Below are positions 17,783 through 27,571 of a stretch of 28,150 nt of DNA, piece by piece (position 1 is the stretch's first letter; every line of letters starts with the position of its first letter). Under the pieces are notes generated by a model. That model ran no database searches, was not told the origin of the DNA, and worked only from the letters and a program-made list of their open reading frames with translations. This DNA comes from Polaromonas sp. (GTDB lineage Bacteria > Pseudomonadota > Gammaproteobacteria > Burkholderiales > Burkholderiaceae_C), in contig JACMQR010000187.1 of assembly GCA_014376885.1 (NCBI GenBank), positions 1 through 28,150 of the forward strand, in the 5' to 3' direction. The position numbers and the translations under genes are program-made.

Positions 17783-18784
17783 ATGCCGCCAATGCCGCTG
17801 GCCTGGGCGCTGGCTTTGCTGGTTATGCCCGTGGTGCTGCTGCTGGCGCTGTGGATTGACCGCCGCTGGGGCGAGCCGCCGGTGGCCGTGCATCCGGTGG
17901 TCTGGATCGGCCATTACCTCAAGGTTTGCGGAAATTTCACCGTGCGCTGCCCGCCTTTGCCCGCATTCTTGCTGGGCGCGCTGGCCTGGACAGCCGGTGC
18001 CCTGCTGGTCGGCGCTCTGGCCTGGGCGCTGCAGGCCTTGACCTTCTGGCAGCTGGCCCGGTTCATCGCGCAGCCTGGCATTGACAACGCGCTGGCTGCC
18101 AGTGCGCTGGTCGCCGCCATGGCCTGGCTGCTCAAGTCGATGCTGTCCTGGCGCATGCTGGTGGATGAAGTCGGCGCGGTCGAGGCGGCGCTGCGCCAGT
18201 CGCTGCCCGCCGGACGCGAGCGCCTGTCCTGGCTGGTCAGCCGCGACACGGCAAATCTGAGCGAAAGCCAGGTGCGCGAAAGCGCCATCGAGACCCTGGC
18301 CGAAAACCTCAACGACTCGGTGGTCGCGCCGATTTTCTGGTTCGTGCTGCTGGGCCTGCCGGGCGCGGCCATCTACCGCTTTGCCAATACCGCCGATGCG
18401 ATGTGGGGTTACCGGGGAACCTACCGGGGCCAGCACTGGGAATGGGCCGGCAAATGGGCGGCCTGGGCGGACGATGCGCTGTCGTGGCTGCCGGCGCGGC
18501 TGACAGCCGGGCTGCTGATGCTGACGACAAGGCAATGGCAGTTAGGCATGTTGCGTCGCGAAGCGGCCCGCACACCCTCGCCCAACAGCGGCTGGCCGAT
18601 GGCGGCCATGGCCATGGCCCTTGGCGTCACCTTGGGCAAGCCGGGCGTGTACAGCCTGAACGCCGCTGGCCGCGCACCGCAGGCCGGAGATGTCCTACTG
18701 GCAAAAAAATATGCGTCAAAAGTAGTCTTTGCGCTTGTTCCATTTGCACTGCTGGCTGTTGTTCTTGTAATGGGACCGCAATGA
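17783..18784 (+). CDS. cbiB: Adenosylcobinamide-phosphate synthase CbiB/CobD (membrane)
   Basis: Inner-membrane enzyme that joins adenosylcobyric acid to (R)-1-amino-2-propanol O-phosphate or a related amine. 333 residues with about five hydrophobic segments. Family landmarks are HPVVWIGHYL, SRDTANLSESQVRESAIETLAENLNDSVVAPIFWF, LPGAAIYRFANTADAMWGYR and PNSGWPMAAMAMALGVTLGKPGVYSLN. The ATG at 17783 has a GAGGTGG site just before it and lies 7 bp after bluB. The last ~30 residues are encoded by AT-rich, repeat-like DNA. It overlaps the following gene by ATGA. Symbol usage differs between organisms (CbiB in Salmonella, CobD in Pseudomonas). Confidence 0.93.
   Translation: MPPMPLAWALALLVMPVVLLLALWIDRRWGEPPVAVHPVVWIGHYLKVCGNFTVRCPPLPAFLLGALAWTAGALLVGALAWALQALTFWQLARFIAQPGIDNALAASALVAAMAWLLKSMLSWRMLVDEVGAVEAALRQSLPAGRERLSWLVSRDTANLSESQVRESAIETLAENLNDSVVAPIFWFVLLGLPGAAIYRFANTADAMWGYRGTYRGQHWEWAGKWAAWADDALSWLPARLTAGLLMLTTRQWQLGMLRREAARTPSPNSGWPMAAMAMALGVTLGKPGVYSLNAAGRAPQAGDVLLAKKYASKVVFALVPFALLAVVLVMGPQ
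18700..18770 (+). repeat. AT-rich repeat-like segment at the 3' end of cbiB
   Basis: A stretch including GGCAAAAAAATATGCGTC and AAAAGTAGTCTTTGCGCTTG stands out as AT-rich in a GC-rich operon. It falls in the last codons of cbiB and encodes the C-terminal hydrophobic segment. Its resemblance to the other AT-rich segments is partial (AGTAG, GCGCTTG). Confidence 0.35.
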
Positions 18785-19818
18785 TGGCAAGCACTTTTTC
18801 GCCGCAGGGCACACGCATTCATGGCGGACCTGACCGTCATGGCGCGGCGCAGCATGACTTTTCCACCAACAGCAATGCCTGTGCGCCCTGCCCGGCGGCG
18901 CTGCAGGCGGTGCAACAGGCCGATGCCAGTGCGTACCCCGATGCCAGCTATACCGCGCTGCGCGGGCAACTGGCTGGTCTTCACGACGTGGATGTGGCGC
19001 GTATCGTGCTCGCCGCCAGTGCCAGCGAGTTCATTTTCCGCATCACCGCCCTGGCGGCGCAAACCGCAGGCGGGGGCGGTGGTGTGTGGCTGCCGACGCA
19101 CAGCTACGGCGACTATGCGCAGGCGGCCAGCGCGCACCGGCTGACGCTGGCTGGCGAACCCGGCCAGGCGCAACTGCTCTGGGCCTGCGAGCCGTCCAGC
19201 CCGCTGGGCAGCGCCCAGGCAGGGCTGGCCGCAATGGCCGATGCACGCGGGGAAAACGTCCTGCTCGTGCTCGACTGCGCCTACGAGCCCCTGCGGCTCG
19301 GTGGCGCGCCGTCCCTGACGCCAGCGCAATTGCAAACCGTCTGGCAGCTCTGGACGCCCAACAAGGCGCTGGGCCTGACGGGTGTGCGCGCCGCCTATGC
19401 GATTGCGCCCGTGGGCGCTGAAGAAGCGGTGCGCCAGCTCGATCAGCTCAGCCCATCCTGGCCGGTGGGAGCGCATGGCGTGGCCCTGTTGCGGGCCTGG
19501 CCAGATCCTGGCGTGCAAGCCTGGCTGGCCGCCAGCTTGGTCACCCTGCGGCAGTGGAAAGCGCGGCAGGTCGCACTGTGCGAATCCCTGGGCTGGACTT
19601 GCTGGCGCAGCGACACCAATTTCTTTTGCGCACGCCCCGAATTGCCTGAAGGCCAGAACCTGTCCCAAATCCTCGACCAGCTGCGCGGACACGGCATCAA
19701 GCTGCGCCACACAGCCTCGTTCGGTTTGCCTGGCCATGTGCGCGTCAGCGTACTGACGCCGATGGCGCAGGATGCGCTCAAAGTGGCCTGGCATCAACTT
19801 GAACGACCTATTTTTTGA
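18781..19818 (+). CDS. cobD: Threonine-phosphate decarboxylase-like PLP enzyme (CobD/CobC)
   Basis: Class I/II aminotransferase-fold enzyme expected to make the aminopropanol phosphate arm from L-threonine phosphate, the substrate for CbiB. 345 residues. HGG near residue 13 and DFSTNSNACAPCPAAL are the family N-terminus. YPDASYTALRGQLA, then the PLP lysine Lys195 in WTPNKALGLTGVRAAYA, and the C-terminal SFGLPGHVRVSV with the substrate Arg follow. Named CobC in the Pseudomonas scheme and CobD in the Salmonella scheme. The ATG at 18781 overlaps the cbiB stop as ATGA; a second ATG follows immediately. Confidence 0.9.
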   Translation: MMASTFSPQGTRIHGGPDRHGAAQHDFSTNSNACAPCPAALQAVQQADASAYPDASYTALRGQLAGLHDVDVARIVLAASASEFIFRITALAAQTAGGGGGVWLPTHSYGDYAQAASAHRLTLAGEPGQAQLLWACEPSSPLGSAQAGLAAMADARGENVLLVLDCAYEPLRLGGAPSLTPAQLQTVWQLWTPNKALGLTGVRAAYAIAPVGAEEAVRQLDQLSPSWPVGAHGVALLRAWPDPGVQAWLAASLVTLRQWKARQVALCESLGWTCWRSDTNFFCARPELPEGQNLSQILDQLRGHGIKLRHTASFGLPGHVRVSVLTPMAQDALKVAWHQLERPIF

Positions 19819-19832
19819 CCGATTTGATCCCT

Positions 19833-21338
19833 ATGACTCCATTTCAGGCTTCAGACCCCCTGCGCCCAGACGCGAGTGCCAAAGCCGTCATGGTGCTAGG
19901 CACCACCAGCAACGCCGGCAAGAGCTGGCTCGCCACCGCGCTATGCCGCCATTACGCCCGCCAGGGCTTGAAGGTCGCGCCTTTCAAAGCACAGAACATG
20001 AGCAACAACGCCCGCGTGGTGGCGGGCGGCGAAATTGGCAGCGCGCAGTATTTCCAGGCGCTGGCGGCCCGCGCCGCGCCCGACGTGCGCATGAACCCGC
20101 TGCTGCTCAAGCCTGAAAAAGACACCCAAAGCCAGGTCGTGCTGATGGGGCGCGTCAACCCCGAACTCTCGCGCATGGAATGGCGCAGGCGCAGCGCGTC
20201 GGTCTGGCCGGTGGTGGCACAGGCGCTGGACGAACTGATGGCCGAGAATGACGTGGTGGTGATCGAGGGCGCGGGCTCGCCGGCCGAGATCAACCTGAAG
20301 TCGAGCGATATTGTCAACATGCGCGTGGCCCGGCATGCGAACGCCGCCTGCCTGCTGGTCACCGACATCGACCGGGGCGGTGCGTTTGCCCACCTCTACG
20401 GCACCTGGGCCATGCTCGACGAGGGCGAGCGCTCGCTCATCAAGGGCTTTGTACTGAACAAGTTCCGGGGCGATGCCAGCCTGTTGGCACCCGGGCCGCA
20501 GATGCTGCAGGACCTGACCGGCTTGCCCACGGTGGCGGTGTTGCCGATGTGGTGGCAACACGGCCTGCCAGAAGAAGACGGTGTTTTTGACGACCGCAGC
20601 ACGGCCGCCGGCAGGGTGACCAGAACCGTCGCCGTCATCGCCTACCCGCGCATCAGCAACCTCGACGAATTCCAGCCGCTGAAAAATGTGCCGGGGGTTC
20701 ACCTGAAATGGGTGCGCAGTCCGTCGGGACTGGCTGGCTTGACAGAGGCGGACTGGATCATCCTGCCTGGCTCCAAAGCCACCAGTGCCGACCTTGCTTG
20801 GCTGCGCGCGCAGGGGCTGGACCAGGCAGTTGCCACGCACGCCGGCCGGGGCGGAGCAGTGCTGGGCATTTGCGGCGGCTTGCAAATGCTCGGCGAGGCG
20901 CTGATCGATCCGCATGGCATCGACGGCAACGGACCGGGCCTGGGGCTGCTGCCGGTCGTCACGGTGTTTGAAGAAGCGAAAACCGTGCGGCACCGGCGGG
21001 TCGCCTTTGCAGCGCTTGACGGGCTATGGGCCGGCCTGTCGGGCACCGAGGTGCAAGGCTATGAAATTCACCATGGCCAGACCGTACCGCATGCGGCCAT
21101 GGCTGCTGCCGGTGACATCGCCTGCGCCGTGATGCCAGAAGGCCTGGCCTGGCAAAACGCCGCCGGCAATGTGCTGGGCTTGTACCTGCACGGAATGTTT
21201 GAGGACCCGCGCGTGCTCCGAGCGCTGTTTGGCGCTGCGACGCCCACGCTGGACTCGGTGTTCGACGGGCTCGCTGATTATGTGGAAAAGCACTTTGTGC
21301 CGAACGTTTTAGCCTCCTTCATTGCGGGGCGCAAATGA
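19833..21338 (+). CDS. cobQ: Cobyric acid synthase CobQ/CbiP
   Basis: Glutamine- and ATP-dependent enzyme that amidates the b, d, e and g side chains to give adenosylcobyric acid. About 501 residues. The N-terminal ATPase domain has VMVLGTTSNAGKSWLATALCR and APFKAQNMSNNARV. VVVIEGAGSPAEINL and LVTDIDRGGAFAHLYGT follow. The C-terminal glutaminase domain has the nucleophile Cys347 in VLGICGGLQMLG and EVQGYEIHHGQT, then LGLYLHGMFEDP. Start choice is uncertain: ATG at 19833, or a TTG at 19815 overlapping the stop of the previous gene; neither has a good ribosome binding site. It is the last gene of the cobalamin cluster. Confidence 0.94.
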   Translation: MTPFQASDPLRPDASAKAVMVLGTTSNAGKSWLATALCRHYARQGLKVAPFKAQNMSNNARVVAGGEIGSAQYFQALAARAAPDVRMNPLLLKPEKDTQSQVVLMGRVNPELSRMEWRRRSASVWPVVAQALDELMAENDVVVIEGAGSPAEINLKSSDIVNMRVARHANAACLLVTDIDRGGAFAHLYGTWAMLDEGERSLIKGFVLNKFRGDASLLAPGPQMLQDLTGLPTVAVLPMWWQHGLPEEDGVFDDRSTAAGRVTRTVAVIAYPRISNLDEFQPLKNVPGVHLKWVRSPSGLAGLTEADWIILPGSKATSADLAWLRAQGLDQAVATHAGRGGAVLGICGGLQMLGEALIDPHGIDGNGPGLGLLPVVTVFEEAKTVRHRRVAFAALDGLWAGLSGTEVQGYEIHHGQTVPHAAMAAAGDIACAVMPEGLAWQNAAGNVLGLYLHGMFEDPRVLRALFGAATPTLDSVFDGLADYVEKHFVPNVLASFIAGRK

Positions 21339-21501
21339 CCGGGATAGCTTGCGCAAAGTCTCGTCGATGCCTGGGTTTGAAAACGTCTCGCCGCCTGAAC
21401 ACCTTTGGATTCACCTGCCTGGGCGGTGCCAGGCTGTCCAGGGACATGCTGCGCCGCTCTTGACCGCCTTGTGTCAGTCTTCGCCGCTGTGCGTATGACC
21501 G

Positions 21502-22269
21502 CTAGACAGCTGGGTCGCAGTCCCCCAACAGGCCCTGGGCGGCGTCGTTTAGTCCGACCACCGGCGAGGCCTTGGCCAAGGCCATCCACACGCCAAGCGG
21601 CAGGCTTTGGCGGCTGCGCCGGGGCGCCGAACGGGCCACCACCAGGCGGCCGCTTTCCAGCAGCATGACGCCGCACTGGGCTGGTACCTCATCGGCAGCG
21701 CCGATCGGCCGGCCTTTGGCATCGCAGCCCAGCACATACCAGCATTCGCCGCCCAGGTCGAGGTAGGCGGTGCGCTTGTCAAGCCGGCGCAGGTCGCCCA
21801 GCAGGTCGGAGCGCTTGACCTTGGTCTCGTGAACGATCGGGTCCACATACGTTTCGACCGTGGTGTTGCGGATGGAAAAAACATCGGGCCGCACCATGCA
21901 CCAGCGCGCCTTGTCCTGGCCGTCGGCGGCCGGCAGCTGTGCCCGCAGGCTCAGGCCGCGCCAGGCGATGCGGCCCGAGCGCACCAGGTCGCCGGCCACC
22001 AGCCCGACCAGCGCCTCATGCGCCGACAGGGCCGCCCGGTTCACAGCCAGGGTGGCAGCCAGCCAGGCAATGCCGGCGTCGCTCACCCGCAGCGTTTCAT
22101 GGCCCGCCGGGCCGGCCCGCCGCTCGAGCATGCCGCCGGCCAGCAGTTCAACCTCCACCATGTCCTGACACGGCCAGCCGGCAGAGCGGTAGATTTCGCG
22201 CAGCCGGCGAGCGTGGGCGCGGCCCAGCGGCACGGCTGCTTCGGGCAGGGCGGTGGCAAGAGCGGTCAT
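21502..22269 (-). CDS. Uncharacterised protein with winged-helix-like N-terminus and PD-(D/E)XK nuclease-like motif
   Basis: 255 residues; no family recognised with certainty. The N-terminal part (LREIYRSAGWPCQDMVEVELLAGGMLERR...ETLRVSDAGIAWLA) looks like a winged-helix DNA-binding unit. The central part has RPD at 127-129, Glu148-Thr-Lys150 in DPIVHETKVKRSDLLGDLRR, and Tyr169 and WYVL (177-180). This is the order and spacing of a PD-(D/E)XK nuclease core (D-x19-E-x-K), similar in outline to MmcB-like repair proteins. Glu85 in a preceding helix could be the usual extra metal ligand. The ATG at 22269 overlaps the stop of the acyltransferase gene as ATGA, so the two are co-translated. The nuclease activity is inference from the motif. 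Confidence 0.8.
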   Translation of the reverse strand: MTALATALPEAAVPLGRAHARRLREIYRSAGWPCQDMVEVELLAGGMLERRAGPAGHETLRVSDAGIAWLAATLAVNRAALSAHEALVGLVAGDLVRSGRIAWRGLSLRAQLPAADGQDKARWCMVRPDVFSIRNTTVETYVDPIVHETKVKRSDLLGDLRRLDKRTAYLDLGGECWYVLGCDAKGRPIGAADEVPAQCGVMLLESGRLVVARSAPRRSRQSLPLGVWMALAKASPVVGLNDAAQGLLGDCDPAV

Positions 22270-23723
22270 GGCAAAGGCGCCGGGCCCGGCGGGGCCGTTG
22301 CAACCGGCGCCTTGAACGGGCTGCGCTGCTCAAGCTCGTCAAGGTAGTTGTCGATGCCGGCGCCTTCCCGCTCCAGAAAACGCTCGATGGCATCGGCAAA
22401 CGACGGATGCGCCAGCCAGTGGGCGCTGGTCGTTTTGACCGGCAGCAGCGCACGGGCCATCTTGTGCTCGCCCTGGGCGCCGCCTTCAAACCGCTGAAAT
22501 CCGTGCTCGATGCACCACTGCAGCGGCTGGTAGTAGCAGGCTTCGAAATGCAGGCAGTCCACCCGCGCCAGCGCGCCCCAGTAGCGCCCATAGGCGGTTA
22601 AGCCAGGCGCTGGCTGATTCAGCGCCTGATCAAGCTTGAATTCAGTGTTGTTTTTGCCGTTTATGCAATCTGGGCGGGCACTGACAGCTATCAAACTACT
22701 AGCAACCGGTTGGCCGCTGTGCTCGGCCACGAAAAGCAGCCAGTTCTCCGGCATGGTGCGCTCCATGCGGCGAAAAAAATCGCGGCTGAGGTAGGGCGCA
22801 TTGCCGTGCTCCAGGTAGGTTCGTTCGTAGCAGCGGTAAAAAAAGTCCCAGTCGGCCGATGTGATGTCCGCGCCCAGCGACCAGCGAAAAGTAACGCCGG
22901 CATCCTTGACCTTGCGCCGTTCCTGACGAATTTTCTTGCGCTTTTCCTGGCTCAGGGTCATTAAAAACGCGTCGAAGTCCTTGAACTGACTTGGGCTGTC
23001 GGGTAGCTCCACAGCTGGCTCACCGGAAATCACGGATTCAGCATTTCCCTGCAAGCCAGGGCCGCGGGACCGGCTTGGCCGGACCGCAGGCGCAGCAGCC
23101 CCCTCGGGGGGCAGCGCACCACGCGCAGCGGGAAGCGTGGGGGCGTTGTTGGTCCAGTGAAACTGCACCGTGTGGCGCAGCATCAGCCCGGCGGCGCTGC
23201 AGGCTTTGGCGTCGGCTTCGCTGGCAAACAGCAGATGCAGCGACGACAGCTTTTCGCCTTCGCACCAGGCCAGCAGGGCGTTGACCAGCAGCGCGCGCTC
23301 TGGCGCATTGCGGGCAAGCAGGCGCGCGCCAGGCACCGGGGTGAACGGCGCAGCCACCAGGGCCTTGGGGTAGTAGTCCAGGCCGTGCTGCTGGTAGGCG
23401 TTGGCCCAGGCCCAGTCAAACACATACTCGCCATACGAATGGGCCTTGAGGTACAGCGCGCAGGCGCCGGCCAGGCTTTCGCCGTCCCAGAGGGTCAGGA
23501 AACGGGGCGTCCAGCCCGTTTTCGGTATTGCACTGGCGCTGGCATGCAGTGCTGCAAGGTATTCATGGCGCATGAAGGGGTCCAAGACGCCGTCCGGGCT
23601 TTGCGCCGCCAGCAGGCCGTTCCACTCAAGGGCATTGAGTGCCAGCGGAGAATCGGCGATGCGGATGACATAATTGTTTGGCTTGTTTTTCACATGCTTT
23701 TCTTTGCGCGGGTTGGTGCTCAT
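22266..23723 (-). CDS. FemAB-like / GNAT-type N-acyltransferase (COG3146, DUF482 family)
   Basis: 485 residues with the Fem/GNAT double-domain layout of the COG3146 family, predicted N-acyltransferases of unknown substrate. Family landmarks are PFMRHEYLAALHAS and GACALYLKAHSYGEYVFDWAWANAY in the first half. The second half has FLMTLSQEKRKKIRQERRKVKDAGV, FFYRCYERTYLEHGNAPYLSRDFFRRM and, near the end, GAQGEHKMARALLPVKTTSAHWL. Two in-frame insert-like pieces are odd: an Ala/Pro/Gly/Arg-rich stretch at residues about 193-222 encoded by a GC-rich repeat, and a segment near residue 345 encoded by AT-rich DNA. The ATG at 23723 leaves 28 bp to divergent nadE; an earlier ATG at 23783 would overlap nadE. 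Confidence 0.88.
   Translation of the reverse strand: MSTNPRKEKHVKNKPNNYVIRIADSPLALNALEWNGLLAAQSPDGVLDPFMRHEYLAALHASASAIPKTGWTPRFLTLWDGESLAGACALYLKAHSYGEYVFDWAWANAYQQHGLDYYPKALVAAPFTPVPGARLLARNAPERALLVNALLAWCEGEKLSSLHLLFASEADAKACSAAGLMLRHTVQFHWTNNAPTLPAARGALPPEGAAAPAVRPSRSRGPGLQGNAESVISGEPAVELPDSPSQFKDFDAFLMTLSQEKRKKIRQERRKVKDAGVTFRWSLGADITSADWDFFYRCYERTYLEHGNAPYLSRDFFRRMERTMPENWLLFVAEHSGQPVASSLIAVSARPDCINGKNNTEFKLDQALNQPAPGLTAYGRYWGALARVDCLHFEACYYQPLQWCIEHGFQRFEGGAQGEHKMARALLPVKTTSAHWLAHPSFADAIERFLEREGAGIDNYLDELEQRSPFKAPVATAPPGPAPLP
22620..22705 (-). repeat. AT-rich repeat-like segment inside the acyltransferase gene
   Basis: An AT-rich patch containing, on the minus strand, TTGCTAGTAGTTTGATAGCTG followed by GATTGCATAAACGGCAAAAA. 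It encodes ISVSARPDCINGKNNTEFK-type residues between conserved blocks and resembles the AT-rich patches in cobU and nadE (AGCTAT and TAGTAG elements). Confidence 0.4.
23058..23146 (-). repeat. GC-rich repeat encoding a low-complexity insert in the acyltransferase
   Basis: It contains inverted repeats CCCCC-TCG-GGGGG (23099-23111) and GGACCGGCTTGGCCGGACC-type symmetry (23067-23085), plus near-palindromic CACCACGCG/CGTGG elements. Sequences of this type are remembered as abundant intergenic repeats in Comamonadaceae. Here it is read through as AARGALPPEGAAAPAVRPSR and neighbouring residues. Confidence 0.6.
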
Positions 23724-23751
23724 TCGCGCTGTTTCAGGGTTCAATTTCCAG

Positions 23752-25862
<2,111 letters not shown>

Positions 25863-25868
25863 TGGCGC

Positions 25869-26483
25869 TTAAATCTGGTCCAGCCCGGTCGCAGGCGCTG
25901 CAGTGCCTGCCGTTTGCACCAGCTCTTGCAGCAGCCGCAGCGGGTCGTTGCTGCTTCGGATTAATCCCATCTGCCATTCGTTCATAAAGCCGTTGGCCAC
26001 GGCTGAGTTCAAAAAAACCAGCAGGCTGTCGTAAAAGCCGTTCAGATTGAGCAGGCCGACCGGCTTGTCGTGGTAGCCCAGCTGGCGCCAGGTCCAGACC
26101 TCAAAGAACTCCTCCAAGGTGCCGATGCCGCCCGGCATGGCCAAAAATGCATCGGCTTTTTCGGCCATGATGCGTTTTCGGTCATGCATCGTGTCGACCA
26201 CATGCAGTTCGGTGCAACCCGTGTGCGCCCATTCCTTTTCGACCAGTGCCTTTGGGATCACGCCAATCACCCGTGCGCCTGCGGCCAGTGCCGCATCGGC
26301 CAGGATGCCCATCAGGCCGTTATGGCCGCCGCCATACACCAGCTGGCCGCTGTGCTGGCCTATCCAGGTGCCGACTTCACGCGCCAGGGCGGCAAATTCG
26401 GGCTGGGCTCCGGCGCGCGAACCGCAGTAAACGCACAGGGAAAACGACGGGCTGCCGGTGGCTGGCGGACCGGAAATTATCAT
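25869..26483 (-). CDS. LOG-family cytokinin riboside 5'-monophosphate phosphoribohydrolase
   Basis: 204-residue cytoplasmic enzyme of the lysine-decarboxylase-like/LOG family, which splits nucleoside 5'-monophosphates to base and ribose 5-phosphate. The diagnostic motifs are GGGHNGLMG (near residue 55) and PGGIGTLEEFFEVWTW (near residue 120), the PGGxGTxxE active site, with the conserved Arg in MHDRKRIMAEKADAF between them. The ATG at 26483 overlaps the dgkA stop as ATGA. A longer in-frame start exists inside dgkA but is not needed. Whether the natural substrate is a cytokinin-like or a damaged or purine nucleotide is unknown. Confidence 0.92.
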   Translation of the reverse strand: MIISGPPATGSPSFSLCVYCGSRAGAQPEFAALAREVGTWIGQHSGQLVYGGGHNGLMGILADAALAAGARVIGVIPKALVEKEWAHTGCTELHVVDTMHDRKRIMAEKADAFLAMPGGIGTLEEFFEVWTWRQLGYHDKPVGLLNLNGFYDSLLVFLNSAVANGFMNEWQMGLIRSSNDPLRLLQELVQTAGTAAPATGLDQI

Positions 26484-26884
26484 GCGCCAAGCCTGTGAAT
26501 CAATGCCATCGTCCAGGTGCCCGCGCACAGCAGCAGACTGAGCAGCACTGCTGCGCTGCCTGTGTCCTTGGCCCGCTTTGACAGCGCATGCCATTCCGGC
26601 CCAATGCGGTCGACCACCGCTTCAAGGCCAGTGTTGAGCAGCTCGATAATTAGCACCAGCAGGACGGTGCCGGCCAGCAGAGAAACTTCAACCCAGCTGC
26701 GGCCCAGCCACAGCGCGGCCGGCAGCATTAGCGCGCAAGCCAGGGCTTCCTGGCGAAATGCGGTTTCGCTCCAGCCCGCGCGCAGGCCGGCCAGCGAATA
26801 CCCGGCGGCATGCCAGACCCGGCTAAGCCCGGTGCGGTTTTTCTGCGGGTTGGCGTCTGCCGAGAACTGAGCTTGGTTGGACAT
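26480..26884 (-). CDS. dgkA: Diacylglycerol kinase DgkA
   Basis: Small inner-membrane lipid kinase that recycles diacylglycerol to phosphatidic acid. 134 residues with three hydrophobic helices. The family core is RQEALACALMLPAALWLG and ELLNTGLEAVVDRIGPEWHALSKRAKDTGSAAVLLS, containing the catalytic Glu and the metal-binding Glu of E. coli DgkA. The N-terminal ~20 residues (MSNQAQFSADANPQKNRTG) are hydrophilic. The ATG at 26884 is preferred over upstream in-frame starts that overlap the RDD gene. It is coupled to the LOG gene by ATGA. Confidence 0.94.
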   Translation of the reverse strand: MSNQAQFSADANPQKNRTGLSRVWHAAGYSLAGLRAGWSETAFRQEALACALMLPAALWLGRSWVEVSLLAGTVLLVLIIELLNTGLEAVVDRIGPEWHALSKRAKDTGSAAVLLSLLLCAGTWTMALIHRLGA

Positions 26885-26960
26885 GTTGGAGATTGTCGCG
26901 CAGTCGCGGTCAATGCGCGACGGGTCAGAGTTTGAAGCGGCTTTGACCAAGGCAACCGGT

Positions 26961-27509
26961 TCAGGCGCCGGTCGGTTTTTTGGGCGGGGCCGCAATGACC
27001 CAGCTTACCAGGCAGGTGCCTGCCCAGGCGTCATGCCAGAATTGCTGCTGCGGGTGAAACCGCGCCAAGCTGGCCCAGACCGCGACCCAGGCCAAGGTCA
27101 GCAGGCCGCCTTCGGCACCGGAAAGGTTCATCAGCCAGCCCGCCCCGAGAGGCGGTAAAAACCACAGCCAGCTGAGCAAATAGCGCAGCAACGCGCGTTG
27201 CTGGGTAATCGCAGCGCCGTTGAGGTCGACAACCCGGATGTGCCAGGTCTTCATCGCCAGCGTTTGTCCCTTGGCCCAAAACCAGACAAAATACACGCCC
27301 GTCACAAGAAAGACAAATCCCTGCAGGGCATGGCGGTTGTCCATGGCGTTGCGCGTCTGGCTCAAAGTTCCGAACAGATAGCCGGCAATAAAGACCACGC
27401 CAAACATCAGCATGCCTTCATAAATCCAGCAGGCCATGCGCCGCAAAACCGGCGGGGCTTGAATCTCTTTTTGCTTCAATTGAAAAACGGCTGGTGAACA
27501 GGAATACAA
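26961..27509 (-). CDS. RDD-family membrane protein
   Basis: 182-residue inner-membrane protein with an RDD domain: PPVLRRMACWIYEGMLMFGVVFIAGYLFG (first helix), VYFVWFWAKGQTLAMKTWHIRVVD (second helix and the family GQTxGM/K-W-IRVVD motif), then LRYLLSWLWFLPPLGAGWLM, HDAWAGTCLV and a short basic tail. RDD proteins are of varied or unknown function, some linked to transport. The start is uncertain: no ATG precedes the domain except Met25, so TTG at 27509 (or TTG at 27479) is likely. It lies 62 bp after the DUF3106 gene, an order common in Burkholderiales. Confidence 0.85.
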   Translation of the reverse strand: MYSCSPAVFQLKQKEIQAPPVLRRMACWIYEGMLMFGVVFIAGYLFGTLSQTRNAMDNRHALQGFVFLVTGVYFVWFWAKGQTLAMKTWHIRVVDLNGAAITQQRALLRYLLSWLWFLPPLGAGWLMNLSGAEGGLLTLAWVAVWASLARFHPQQQFWHDAWAGTCLVSWVIAAPPKKPTGA

Positions 27510-27571
27510 AGCATCAGGGCCTTCGGTATTGATGCGGCCCGCGCGGCCCGCAGCGACAGGTCGATCCTTAG

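Noticed and set aside
18421..19797. A 458-codon minus-strand frame opposite cbiB and cobD
   Set aside because: Antisense shadow frame without recognisable domains; the plus-strand genes have strong motifs and ATGA coupling.
21339..21501. A gene or clear terminator in the gap between cobQ and the convergent nuclease-like gene
   Set aside because: No coding frame with a start signal and no stem-plus-T-run was seen.
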